Of a DNA stretch of 19,593 bases, positions 1-7,614 are shown in pieces. How positions within the stretch are numbered: the stretch's first letter is position 1; each line of letters opens with the position of its first letter. The notes under the pieces are model-generated. The model was not told the origin of the DNA and made no database searches. It saw nothing but the letters and a program-made list of their open reading frames with translations. Source of the DNA: Bacteroidales bacterium (GTDB lineage: Bacteria > Bacteroidota > Bacteroidia > Bacteroidales > JALTDM01); contig JALTEO010000283.1 of assembly GCA_027073875.1 (NCBI GenBank), positions 1-19,593 on the forward strand. The letters run 5' to 3'. Made by a program: the position numbers and the translations under genes.

Positions 1-941
1 AACACTTTAGGGAATCAAACAAAATTGCGTTAAGAAAAGAAATTAGAAAAGCACGAGCAAAATCTAATGGTGTTATAGGGGTAAATATTATGTTAGCAGT
101 TTCGGATTATGACGATTTATTAAATATTGCTCTTGAAGAAAAAGTAGATATTGTTGTTGTAAGTGCGGGATTACCTTTAAGAAAACCTGAGAATTTAGAT
201 AACAGCACAACAAAATTTATTCCCAAAGTTTCATCGGCAAGGGCGGCAAAGATTATTTTCCGGCATTGGTCAGAGAAATATGGGAGTATTCCTGATGCCA
301 TTGTTGTCGAAGGTCCACTTTCCGGTGGTCATCAAGGTTTTAAGAAAGACGATGTAATTAACCCTAAAACTTCATTATATTCTATTGTGAAAGACACATT
401 AAAAGAAATGGTGTATTTTGAACAAAAATATGGAATTAATATTCCTGTTATTGCTGCCGGAGGTATTTATTCCGGCAAAGATATGTTTGAAGTAATGAAA
501 GCCGGAGCAAAGGGCGTAAAAATGGGAACACGGTTTGTCCCTACAAACGAATGTGATGTTTCTGAGAAATTTAAACAAAACTATGTTTCTTGTAAACCTG
601 AGGATATTACGATAATTGATAGTCCGGTTGGTCTTCCTGCACGAGTTATCACAAATGATTTTGTCAAAGAAATCCAACAAGGTCACCAAAAACCTGTTAA
701 ATGTCCTTGGAAATGTTTAAGGACTTGTAATTACAAGGAGGTGCAATTTTGCATTGCCGAAGCTTTGTTTAATGCTGCTCAAGGAGATTTTTCGCAAGGA
801 TTTTCTTTTGCCGGCACCAATGCTTATTTAACTGACAAGATTGTTCCCGTAAAAGAAGTTATTCATCAAATTAAGAGTGAATACTTTGAAGCAAGATTAA
901 AAAAGAGAAGATATTCTACTTCCTTAAATATTCTTTCTTAA
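1..941 (+). CDS. Nitronate monooxygenase / 2-nitropropane dioxygenase-like flavoprotein (5' end outside window)
   Basis: FMN-dependent TIM-barrel enzyme of the NMO/FabK superfamily, probably cytosolic. The first ATG at 90 is not the true start: the frame is open from base 3 and encodes a family-typical stretch (ending GVIGVNIM) upstream of it, so the gene begins before the window. Visible motifs: the strand VDIVVVSAGLPL; the segment GPLSGGHQGF, whose His sits where class I nitronate monooxygenases have their catalytic His; AAGGIYSGKDM followed by GVKMGTRF, the phosphate-binding part of the FMN site; and SPVGLPARV. Near the C-terminus is a cysteine cluster (C-x3-C-x3-C-x7-C, bases 702-752), followed by AEALFNAAQGD and FAGTNAY, which I recall from a Bacteroidota/Firmicutes subfamily. 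The 3' end overlaps the convergent kinase gene by 18 bp. The physiological substrate is unknown; an enoyl-ACP reductase II (FabK) role is the main alternative. Confidence 0.85.
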   Translation, partial: HFRESNKIALRKEIRKARAKSNGVIGVNIMLAVSDYDDLLNIALEEKVDIVVVSAGLPLRKPENLDNSTTKFIPKVSSARAAKIIFRHWSEKYGSIPDAIVVEGPLSGGHQGFKKDDVINPKTSLYSIVKDTLKEMVYFEQKYGINIPVIAAGGIYSGKDMFEVMKAGAKGVKMGTRFVPTNECDVSEKFKQNYVSCKPEDITIIDSPVGLPARVITNDFVKEIQQGHQKPVKCPWKCLRTCNYKEVQFCIAEALFNAAQGDFSQGFSFAGTNAYLTDKIVPVKEVIHQIKSEYFEARLKKRRYSTSLNILS

Positions 942-2084
942 CACCACTCTAAAAATAGTTCCCTTGCTCACATCCGAAGCTTTTACAAAGATTTTCCCGT
1001 GATGATATACTTCCACAATTCTTTTTGATAATGACAAGCCCAAGCCCCACCCGCGTTTTTTTGTCGTGAATCCGGGTTTAAAAATAGTTTTGTGGACAGA
1101 TTTAGGCATCCCTTTTCCGTTGTCTTCAAAGTCCACATAAATGATTTGGGTATTATCGGTAACAGTAATATGAATGATTCCCTGACCGGCAATGGCATCG
1201 GCAGCATTTTTCATTATATTCTCAAAAACCCAACTAATCAGTGTCGGACTAACCGGAATCTCAAGATTTTTATTTGCATTGAAATCAATAAAAAAGGAAA
1301 TTTTTTCGGAAACCCGTTTTTGCAGATAAGAAATAGACCGATTTATTAAATCGTAAAAATTGACATATTTCAACTCAGGAACAGAACCTATTTTTGAGAA
1401 ACGGTCGGCAATTAATTCGAGCCGTTCCACATCTTTTTGTAACTCATTGAGACTTGCCGATGGTTTATCCATCTCAGATTTCAACAATTCAAGCCAAGCA
1501 TTTAGCGACGAAATTGGTGTCCCCAACTGGTGTGCTGTTTCTTTCGACAAGCCAATCCACACTTGATTTTGTTCAGCTTTTCGTGTGTAACTAAAGGCAT
1601 AATATGCCAATCCGATAAACAATAATACAAGTACTAACTGAACAAGAGGAAACCATTTTAATTTCTGCAACAAAATGGAGTCTTTGTAAAACACAAATTG
1701 CTTCACATCGTCAGTTACTTTCAGTATGATGGGCTTGTGCTGATCTTTCATTTCAAAGAGTTCACGACGGATATATTCAGGATTATCCACCTGTGTACTA
1801 TCAATATTTCTCGTAAAAACTACATTACCATTATTGTCGGTAACAATTACGGGAATTGTTTCATTATTTTCTATGACCTTGAAAACAAAATTGATATCTG
1901 CATCAGGATTGGTAGATTCCGTCAGCACTTTCATTGCCTCTGCCCACAACTCTACCTTTTTCTTTTCTTCGTCGCCAAGTCGTTTTGCCAAGCGGTTGGT
2001 GTAATACAAAGATGCACCGGCAATCAATAAACCCAAGATGAGCAAACTGATTTTCCACCGTACTTTCCGCGAATAAATATTCAT
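924..2084 (-). CDS. Membrane-bound sensor histidine kinase, orphan
   Basis: Inner-membrane two-component sensor kinase of 386 residues. From the ATG at 2084: TM1 about residues 12-28, a roughly 110-residue periplasmic part containing VTDNNGNVVFTR, TM2 about 143-165, then directly the phosphoacceptor H-box KETAHQLGTPISSL (His about 185) with no recognisable HAMP or cytoplasmic PAS domain. The ATPase half is intact: N-box ENIMKNAADAI (288-298), G1 DNGKGMP (321-327), F-box FKPGFTT (335-341) and G2 GWGLGLSLSKRI (345-356). A TTG 24 bases further upstream keeps the frame open, but it lies inside a TAAGTTTG -7 promoter box, so I prefer the ATG. No response regulator lies within the window, so the partner is elsewhere. 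It lies downstream of the AsmA gene with a gap of about 90 nt and appears to have its own promoter. The signal sensed cannot be told from the sequence. Confidence 0.92.
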   Translation of the reverse strand: MNIYSRKVRWKISLLILGLLIAGASLYYTNRLAKRLGDEEKKKVELWAEAMKVLTESTNPDADINFVFKVIENNETIPVIVTDNNGNVVFTRNIDSTQVDNPEYIRRELFEMKDQHKPIILKVTDDVKQFVFYKDSILLQKLKWFPLVQLVLVLLFIGLAYYAFSYTRKAEQNQVWIGLSKETAHQLGTPISSLNAWLELLKSEMDKPSASLNELQKDVERLELIADRFSKIGSVPELKYVNFYDLINRSISYLQKRVSEKISFFIDFNANKNLEIPVSPTLISWVFENIMKNAADAIAGQGIIHITVTDNTQIIYVDFEDNGKGMPKSVHKTIFKPGFTTKKRGWGLGLSLSKRIVEVYHHGKIFVKASDVSKGTIFRVVLRKNI

Positions 2085-2105
2085 CTCTGTACTTTTTATA
2101 GCGTG

Positions 2106-2113
2106 CAAACTTA
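2106..2113 (-). promoter_or_regulatory. Candidate -7 element TAAGTTTG for the histidine kinase gene
   Basis: Read on the minus strand this matches the Bacteroidota -7 consensus TAnnTTTG and ends 21 nt before the ATG at 2084. I see no TTTG at the expected -33 spacing; the upstream DNA is only A/T-rich. The position fits a short leader and supports the ATG start. Confidence 0.4.
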
Positions 2114-2176
2114 ATTTAAAAATTTAATTTTGGGAATGTTTAATAGTGCTTTTCTATCAAAGAAACACTATCTCTG

Positions 2177-4738
2177 CTATTCAAACTCAAATTGAAATCC
2201 GCTGTTATCTGTGTCTTTGTGTTTCGGTTTCGGTTTTGGTTTTTGTTTTTGTTTTTTTGTCGTGTCTTTTTTTGAGAACCAACGAAACTCTTCTTTTAGT
2301 ATCTGTTTTAGGTTTTCTTTCTCCTCTTTCAATCGTTCATTAATATGTTTTTTTACCGATTCCGAATCATAACCCACACGATAATTATCAGGTGTTCCGG
2401 CAATTATCAGATATAGTGATGTACGGTTAGAACCGTCATCTTCAATAACACCAAACTCAGAATTCTGCTGTTTCGCTTTTTTTGCTTTTTTGGCCAGTAT
2501 CTGCGACATTAATAATCTCAAATGATACGAAAACACATTATTAAATCCGTGTTCTCCGGCAATATCCATCTCCATAGCAGATGATTTGATGTGCATCTGC
2601 GGTAGAATAACTTTTTGGTTCCGTATAAAAATTTCATTATCCAAATCGGAAAAAACAATATGCGACAGTTCATATACATTGACAAATTTCGATAATTTCT
2701 GCATCGGCTCAAAGCTGATTAATTCGCCGTTGGTAATATGTATTTTAGCATCTGATAAAATGGATTTTTCATCAATACTGTAATCATCGGCTAAATTGCA
2801 CGAGAAATTGATGTTTGCCGTAAGTTTGCCTTTCAGATTTTTTGAAACGATAAAATCCTGATCGAAATTATCAAATTCTTGGAATAACTTTCTGATATTT
2901 ACACCTTTTAATAAAGCGGAAATTTCCATTTTCTTCTTCTCACCGGTTGCAAAAAAAGCCGTTCCGTTAACAGCACCGTCAAGTGTATTTCCCATAAAGT
3001 TGTGAACACGAACCTGTCCGGCTTGTACCACACCTTCGGCTTTTACATTATAGGCATAAAATTTCCCGTAATTCAGCGTATCCACAAATACCGTTACGGT
3101 CGAGAAGAAATTTTTCACAACGGTTGTCGAATCTGCTGTTTCGTCTTTTTGCGTATTTTCAAAAATCAAATTCTTTAAATCAAGCGATGATGTTTTTACT
3201 GTCATATTTGACGAAAACGGCACATCATCTTCAAAGAGATAAGCCAGAAAATGATAAAAATTGCCAGACACCAGCAACGGATGCCCGAAGAAATTCATTG
3301 CCAAAGAATCCATCTGTGCCAAATCGTTCTTAAACAGTATTTTACCATTAATAGAGTGAATGGCTTTATCCTGATTTTCAAATTGGATAATACCGTCTTT
3401 AATTCTCACAAATCCCTGATTGGCAACTTTTGCCCATTCCTGCCGGCTGATATTATCAATGTCACGAAAACTGCCCTGCGTTTTAATTTCCCCTGCAACA
3501 GTACCCGCAAGCTGTACCAGCGTATCTAAATCAAAAAACTGTTTAATGTCCGACAAATCAGACTGTATATCAAGATCAGCATTGAATTGCGGCGATTTAA
3601 AATTCGTCATAATGAAACTGCCCGAAAAGTTGGTATTTTCCATTTTTGCCGACAGATTTCCCAGTTTCAAAGAAGTTGTCTGAACATTATTATTCTTGCC
3701 GTTTGTAAAACTTCCGGAAAGCTGTATTGCTGTCAAGGCAAAGTCATTTGGTTGATAAATCAACTCACCATTGTGAATACTATACGATGCTTCAATATGC
3801 GGCGATTGTTTATAGTCAACCTCACCGGAAACAGTGGCATTAAATTGCAAATTCCCTTTACCGCCGTAGTCTTCAATAGCACCTGCATATTTTTCGGGCA
3901 ATAACGACAGTAGTTTCTCAATATTGATATCATCTGCTTTAACCTTTAAGTTTAAATTGGTTACAGGAATCGTTTTAAAATCTCCCGCCAATTCAAAATT
4001 CAAGTCTTCCAGTCCGATTTTTCCTTCTTCAATTTTATAGTCATTATCACTGTAATTGAAACCAATATCCAGCTTTGTTTCCTTATTTTTTACAAAATTA
4101 ACACCGCCGTTGGTAAAGTCTTTGATAAAAATTTCTGCCGTTGTATTAAAATCAAATGTTTCGGCAGAGAAATTCCCTGAAACATCCGCTTTGCTTATCT
4201 GCGACAAAAGTGTCATTTTCTGATAAGCATTTCTAATTTGCAGCCGTATTTTTGAAAGTAATATTTTCTGCAAATCAACTTTGATATTGGCAGAAGCGGT
4301 AGAAGTATCGGATTTAAAAATATCCAAGTTAGTGTTCCCGTTTTTGGCAATAAATAAATTAATTTTTCCCGATTCAATACTAATACGGTGAAAGCTGTAT
4401 TTTTTCTTGATAATGTCTATCAAATTAAAATCTAACGACAAACTTTTGGCAAAAAGCAGCGTATCTGTATTTGTTTTACGAAAATCTTTGTTTAAAAATT
4501 TTTTGGGAGAATGCACCAACACATCATCAAAAACCAACGATGCATTCGGGAAATGCTTAAATATGGTAAATGAAATTTCTTTGACATCAACCTGTGTCTG
4601 AAGCGATTTATTAATTTCGTTAACCACTAAATTAACCACCTTATCTTTGTAAAAAAAGGTAACAACCGCTCCCGTGCCAACAAAAAGCACCGCCATAATT
4701 ATCAGCAAAATCAACAGCCATTTAAAAAATCTTTTCAA
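2177..4738 (-). CDS. AsmA-family envelope protein
   Basis: AsmA-like protein of 853 residues, anchored in the inner membrane by one N-terminal helix (about residues 5-30, preceded by MKRFFKW) with the rest in the periplasm. AsmA-family proteins are long beta-structured proteins linked to outer-membrane biogenesis and, more recently, phospholipid transport between membranes. Family-typical stretches include the N-terminal VDVKEISFTIFKHFPNASL, the C-terminal half GVNIRKLFQEF, LKGKLTANINFSCNL and LSDAKIHITNGELISFEPM, and the closing IAGTPDNYRVGYD. A charged helix and a Lys/Pro-rich tail (KQKQKPKPKPKHK) finish the protein. The start is TTG: an in-frame TAG lies two codons upstream, and the next ATG would cut off most of the membrane anchor. 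The kinase gene lies downstream and a palindromic repeat upstream. The family call is firm; the exact cargo is unknown. Confidence 0.9.
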   Translation of the reverse strand: MKRFFKWLLILLIIMAVLFVGTGAVVTFFYKDKVVNLVVNEINKSLQTQVDVKEISFTIFKHFPNASLVFDDVLVHSPKKFLNKDFRKTNTDTLLFAKSLSLDFNLIDIIKKKYSFHRISIESGKINLFIAKNGNTNLDIFKSDTSTASANIKVDLQKILLSKIRLQIRNAYQKMTLLSQISKADVSGNFSAETFDFNTTAEIFIKDFTNGGVNFVKNKETKLDIGFNYSDNDYKIEEGKIGLEDLNFELAGDFKTIPVTNLNLKVKADDINIEKLLSLLPEKYAGAIEDYGGKGNLQFNATVSGEVDYKQSPHIEASYSIHNGELIYQPNDFALTAIQLSGSFTNGKNNNVQTTSLKLGNLSAKMENTNFSGSFIMTNFKSPQFNADLDIQSDLSDIKQFFDLDTLVQLAGTVAGEIKTQGSFRDIDNISRQEWAKVANQGFVRIKDGIIQFENQDKAIHSINGKILFKNDLAQMDSLAMNFFGHPLLVSGNFYHFLAYLFEDDVPFSSNMTVKTSSLDLKNLIFENTQKDETADSTTVVKNFFSTVTVFVDTLNYGKFYAYNVKAEGVVQAGQVRVHNFMGNTLDGAVNGTAFFATGEKKKMEISALLKGVNIRKLFQEFDNFDQDFIVSKNLKGKLTANINFSCNLADDYSIDEKSILSDAKIHITNGELISFEPMQKLSKFVNVYELSHIVFSDLDNEIFIRNQKVILPQMHIKSSAMEMDIAGEHGFNNVFSYHLRLLMSQILAKKAKKAKQQNSEFGVIEDDGSNRTSLYLIIAGTPDNYRVGYDSESVKKHINERLKEEKENLKQILKEEFRWFSKKDTTKKQKQKPKPKPKHKDTDNSGFQFEFE

Positions 4739-4744
4739 AACCTA

Positions 4745-4772
4745 CAAATTTATATTGTGAAACCTTTGCAAA
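4745..4772 (-). promoter_or_regulatory. Candidate promoter of the AsmA gene, overlapping the palindromic repeat
   Basis: On the minus strand TAAATTTG (4752-4745) matches the -7 consensus exactly. The nearest upstream TTTG (4772-4769) belongs to the arm of the palindromic element and is 16 nt away, shorter than the usual 19 or so. The -7 box ends only 6 nt before the TTG start, so the transcript would be leaderless or nearly so. Confidence 0.4.
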
Positions 4773-4891
4773 ACTTCTGATTTTGTCATTCTGAACGAAG
4801 TGAAGAATATGCAGACAATTATTATCCAGCATATTGAGATTCTTCGCAATGCTCAGAATGGCAGTTTCTTTTGGGATTTGCAAAGGTTTCA
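4758..4891. repeat. 134-bp palindromic MITE/REP-like repeat element
   Basis: The ends are a perfect 15-bp inverted repeat: TGAAACCTTTGCAAA at 4758-4772 and its reverse complement at 4877-4891. Inside is a second, imperfect inverted pair: GTCATTCTGAACGAAGTGAA (from 4785) against the complement of the segment ending at 4862 (GATTCTTCGC, CAGAATGGC). The motif GTCATTCTGA-CGAAG-GAAGAAT is, from general experience, a common dispersed repeat in Bacteroidota and other genomes. The element has no coding capacity and fills nearly all of the gap between the RemB-like stop and the AsmA start. A TTG flanks both ends (4755-4757 and 4892-4894), which could be a 3-bp target duplication or chance. Folded as RNA it would probably form a long hairpin able to terminate or stabilise the upstream transcript. 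Confidence 0.75.
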
Positions 4892-4898
4892 TTGTTTG

Positions 4899-6452
4899 TT
4901 AAAAATCATAATAGTAATTGCTTAAACTTGTCTTGATACCTCCGTAAATATGCAATGCGTGGTAATCAGAATAAATTTCATCCCGCCAATTAAAGCCCAA
5001 AAATAATTGGAAATTTGTTGTCTTATTAAAAAGATAACCCAATTCAATAGTTTTATATTCCATTTCTCTTGGTGGAAGTGCACAAAAACATCCTTCTACA
5101 GGTTCCACATTTGTATAAATATCAGCATTCACACCATAGTCTTCTTGTTTAATATAACTATACCGCAACCGGATAAAGAAATCTTTTAAATAATACTGTG
5201 CAAACAAAAGATATTCATTGAAATCTGTTCCCGAAGGATGTGCCAGCGGCTGTGAAAAATGTGAATAATTTTGGTTCGGTTTATCAACATAAGAATAAGT
5301 ATAAGGTAAAACACTGTTATATTCTGCCTGTAACATCAGCCCCTTTATTTTGAAAGGAGAAAACAAATAACCTCCCAGTTGATAACCCGTTTTAGGTGTA
5401 TAAAACGGCGTTCTTTTAACATCATCAATTACCCATTGTCCGTAAAATTTTAAATGCTTACCTATCCGGCTGTTGGCATTTAACCCTACAACCCCATTAT
5501 TGGCATTATTCAAACCGTAAACCGCTTCGCGATAGCCCGGAATAGGCAAAAAATAATTGGCATTGAAGCGGTTATTGTAAGTAGAATCGCTCGTATGCCA
5601 GATAAAACCTTCGAACAATCCAATCTGAAACCATTTGGCGGCAATAAAATTCAAATACGAGAAAGTGCCGTGTTTAGTCTGATATACCAGATCACGACTA
5701 TCGTAATGAAATACATTGATAAAAGCTGTCCACAATGCTGTATATTGCCACCGTCCTTTTGTAAAGGTAACCTTAGCAAAAGGATAATTATAGGCATTAT
5801 CCGACAATAATAATGAGCGGTAACCATCGCCCACAAAATTTTTCCCGTGTCCAAACTGAATATTCAGTGTCTTCCAAGGAGAGTAAGAAACAAATCCCGA
5901 AGACGAAGAGAAATCAAAGCCGTAAGTCTTAAATATACGAATTCTGCCTTGTCCGGGAACAACGAATCTTCTTTTTATATAAGACCTTAAATATTCAGGA
6001 TAAAAACCTTGATTTTCGTAAAACCGTGATTCAAATGACAATTTTTTTCCCAAATCACCACGAACAATAATACCTCGCGTATTGACAAACAACTTGTAAT
6101 CAGTCGTCATTGTTTCCGTGCCCGTCTCAAAATGGAATAACGGGTCAATACGAAGTGTAATATCTTTTTTTTTCAAAAAAATAAAATTCTCTGTTTTCAA
6201 TTTTCTGATAAACCACGACCGGCTTTTATTAACGCTATCGGGAAAGAATCCGGTAATAACTGCTGTATCAATGCCTGATAAATTACCCGTGATATAGGGT
6301 TTAAAGGGTGTGTGCACAAAAGAACCAGGTGCTGTTGCCGCTTCTAAAACAGTGGTGGAATAATACCTCCCCAACGGTAAAACCTGTGATTGAGAACGAA
6401 CACTATTTGCCGCAAGTAAAAGTATAAAAAGTGCTAAAAGAAGATTTTTCAA
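4899..6452 (-). CDS. RemB/Wzi-like outer-membrane beta-barrel protein
   Basis: Outer-membrane protein of 517 residues. The N-terminal signal peptide (KNLLLALFILLLAANSVRSQ, cleavage near residue 20) leads into a strand-rich barrel with many aromatic residues and C-terminal Phe. The segment FGHGKNFVGDGYRSLLLSDNA (about residues 200-220) is the hallmark I associate with RemB of gliding Flavobacteriia and the related Wzi capsule-attachment family. In those families the barrel acts in surface polysaccharide attachment or cell movement. The start is TTG: an in-frame TAA lies just upstream and no ATG precedes the signal peptide. This TTG overlaps the TGA of the WecA-like gene as TTGA, so translation of the two is probably coupled, which fits a shared role in surface glycans. 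RemB as opposed to a generic Wzi-like porin cannot be settled by eye. Confidence 0.8.
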   Translation of the reverse strand: MKNLLLALFILLLAANSVRSQSQVLPLGRYYSTTVLEAATAPGSFVHTPFKPYITGNLSGIDTAVITGFFPDSVNKSRSWFIRKLKTENFIFLKKKDITLRIDPLFHFETGTETMTTDYKLFVNTRGIIVRGDLGKKLSFESRFYENQGFYPEYLRSYIKRRFVVPGQGRIRIFKTYGFDFSSSSGFVSYSPWKTLNIQFGHGKNFVGDGYRSLLLSDNAYNYPFAKVTFTKGRWQYTALWTAFINVFHYDSRDLVYQTKHGTFSYLNFIAAKWFQIGLFEGFIWHTSDSTYNNRFNANYFLPIPGYREAVYGLNNANNGVVGLNANSRIGKHLKFYGQWVIDDVKRTPFYTPKTGYQLGGYLFSPFKIKGLMLQAEYNSVLPYTYSYVDKPNQNYSHFSQPLAHPSGTDFNEYLLFAQYYLKDFFIRLRYSYIKQEDYGVNADIYTNVEPVEGCFCALPPREMEYKTIELGYLFNKTTNFQLFLGFNWRDEIYSDYHALHIYGGIKTSLSNYYYDF

Positions 6453-7510
6453 TTTTGAGCTTTTTCTTTTTTATTCACCAAATATCGTAATAAAATATTT
6501 AACAGAATGGTATAAATCAAAATAATTACACCGGTAATATGATTATTAAAATCCCTCATCAGCACGGCAATGGCAATTGAAGAAATAGAATACAGCACCA
6601 GTAAAACAGTTACCTTTTCGTGCGAAAGACCAAGACGGAGCAAAAGATGATGAATATGGTTTTTGTCTGCTCTTAAAGGATTCTTTCCCCGAATAATTCT
6701 CAAAAACATCGTACGGAAAAGATCGTAAAGCGGCAACATCAAAATAGCAATAGCCAGCGTAGGTGACGAATGGAAAAAGTAATCGTGAAATTGATTAACG
6801 GCATTGGTCTGAATAAACTCTACGGAGAAAAAAGCCAATAAGAAACCAAGCACCATAGAACCCGTATCGCCCATAAAAATTTGGGCAGGCGTAACATTAA
6901 ACCTTAGAAAAGCAACTAATGCTCCGGCTAATGCCGCAGCCAAAATAGTATGTTGTAAATTTTGGTCAATCAAATAAAACCAAACACCGTAAAAAATAGC
7001 ACCTACCAAAGTAATAGACGATGCCAATCCATTAATCCCATCAATCATATTCAAGGCATTGATTATGGTTAAAAAAACCAGAATGGTAAAAATGACAGAA
7101 GCCCAAGTGGACATTTGTCCAAGACCAAGAATACCGTAAAAACTGGTAATACGAACATCGCCAAAATATACAATCACAAAAGTAGCAATGATTTGTCCAC
7201 CGAATTTCTTCAGCGGGTCTAACACACTGATATCATCTTTTATTCCGAGAAAAGCCAGAATAATAACACCTGTGATTAAGAATTGTATTTCCGGACATTT
7301 AACAAATTCTATCCACAAAGAAATAGAAATTAACCAACCAAGAAAAATGGCAATACCACCAAGCGTAGGGATTTTCCTGTCGTGAATTTTTCGGTAATCA
7401 TCAGGGTTATCATAAAAATTAAATTCGTTTGCCAGATAAAGTAATGGTTTTATGCTTATCCACGAGATAATCCCTGCGGTAAAAAAACTATATAGAATCT
7501 TTAGTGCCAT
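6449..7510 (-). CDS. WecA-type polyprenyl-phosphate sugar-1-phosphate transferase
   Basis: Polytopic inner-membrane enzyme of 353 residues in the MraY/WecA family. It transfers a sugar 1-phosphate (often GlcNAc-1-P) from a UDP-sugar to undecaprenyl phosphate, the first step of many O-antigen, capsule or enterobacterial-common-antigen-like pathways. Motifs in order: KIHDRKIPTLGG (41-52), the Asp pair in IKDDISVLDP (92-93, Mg binding), NALNMIDGINGLA (151-163), IFMGDTGSMV (211-220), PLYDLFR (260-266) and the cytoplasmic His motif DKNHIHHLLLRLG (282-294). The HIHH motif, the C-terminal region and the lack of mur neighbours favour WecA over MraY. The ATG at 7510 follows a near-perfect promoter, and the stop overlaps the start of the RemB-like gene. 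The sugar donor cannot be predicted. Confidence 0.92.
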   Translation of the reverse strand: MALKILYSFFTAGIISWISIKPLLYLANEFNFYDNPDDYRKIHDRKIPTLGGIAIFLGWLISISLWIEFVKCPEIQFLITGVIILAFLGIKDDISVLDPLKKFGGQIIATFVIVYFGDVRITSFYGILGLGQMSTWASVIFTILVFLTIINALNMIDGINGLASSITLVGAIFYGVWFYLIDQNLQHTILAAALAGALVAFLRFNVTPAQIFMGDTGSMVLGFLLAFFSVEFIQTNAVNQFHDYFFHSSPTLAIAILMLPLYDLFRTMFLRIIRGKNPLRADKNHIHHLLLRLGLSHEKVTVLLVLYSISSIAIAVLMRDFNNHITGVIILIYTILLNILLRYLVNKKEKAQN

Positions 7511-7526
7511 AAATTTTTCAAGACGG

Positions 7527-7557
7527 CAAATTTATCATTTATTCTAATATTGACAAA
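7527..7557 (-). promoter_or_regulatory. Bacteroidota-type promoter for the wecA-like/remB-like operon
   Basis: On the minus strand, TTTG (7557-7554), then 19 nt, then TAAATTTG (7534-7527), an exact match to the -33/-7 consensus of the Bacteroidota primary sigma factor. The -7 box ends 16 nt before the ATG at 7510, giving a short leader. It is the best promoter in the window and the main support for the phylum call. Confidence 0.75.
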
Positions 7558-7614
7558 CAACTTTTTTTTAATGTCCTGTTTTTTTGTTTAAATTCATTAA
7601 ATATAAGGTTAAAC

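Noticed and set aside
2085..2108. Eight-residue N-terminal extension of the histidine kinase from TTG at 2108
   Set aside because: The TTG is inside a -7 promoter match and the ATG at 2084 gives a normal short cytoplasmic N-terminus before TM1.
6449..7510. MraY (peptidoglycan lipid I synthase)
   Set aside because: The HIHH motif and the length fit WecA-type enzymes, and no mur or division genes are adjacent.
7558..7614. Terminator after the flavin reductase-like gene
   Set aside because: Only a weak GTTTAA/TTAAAC pairing is present and the run that follows on the minus strand is A, not T.
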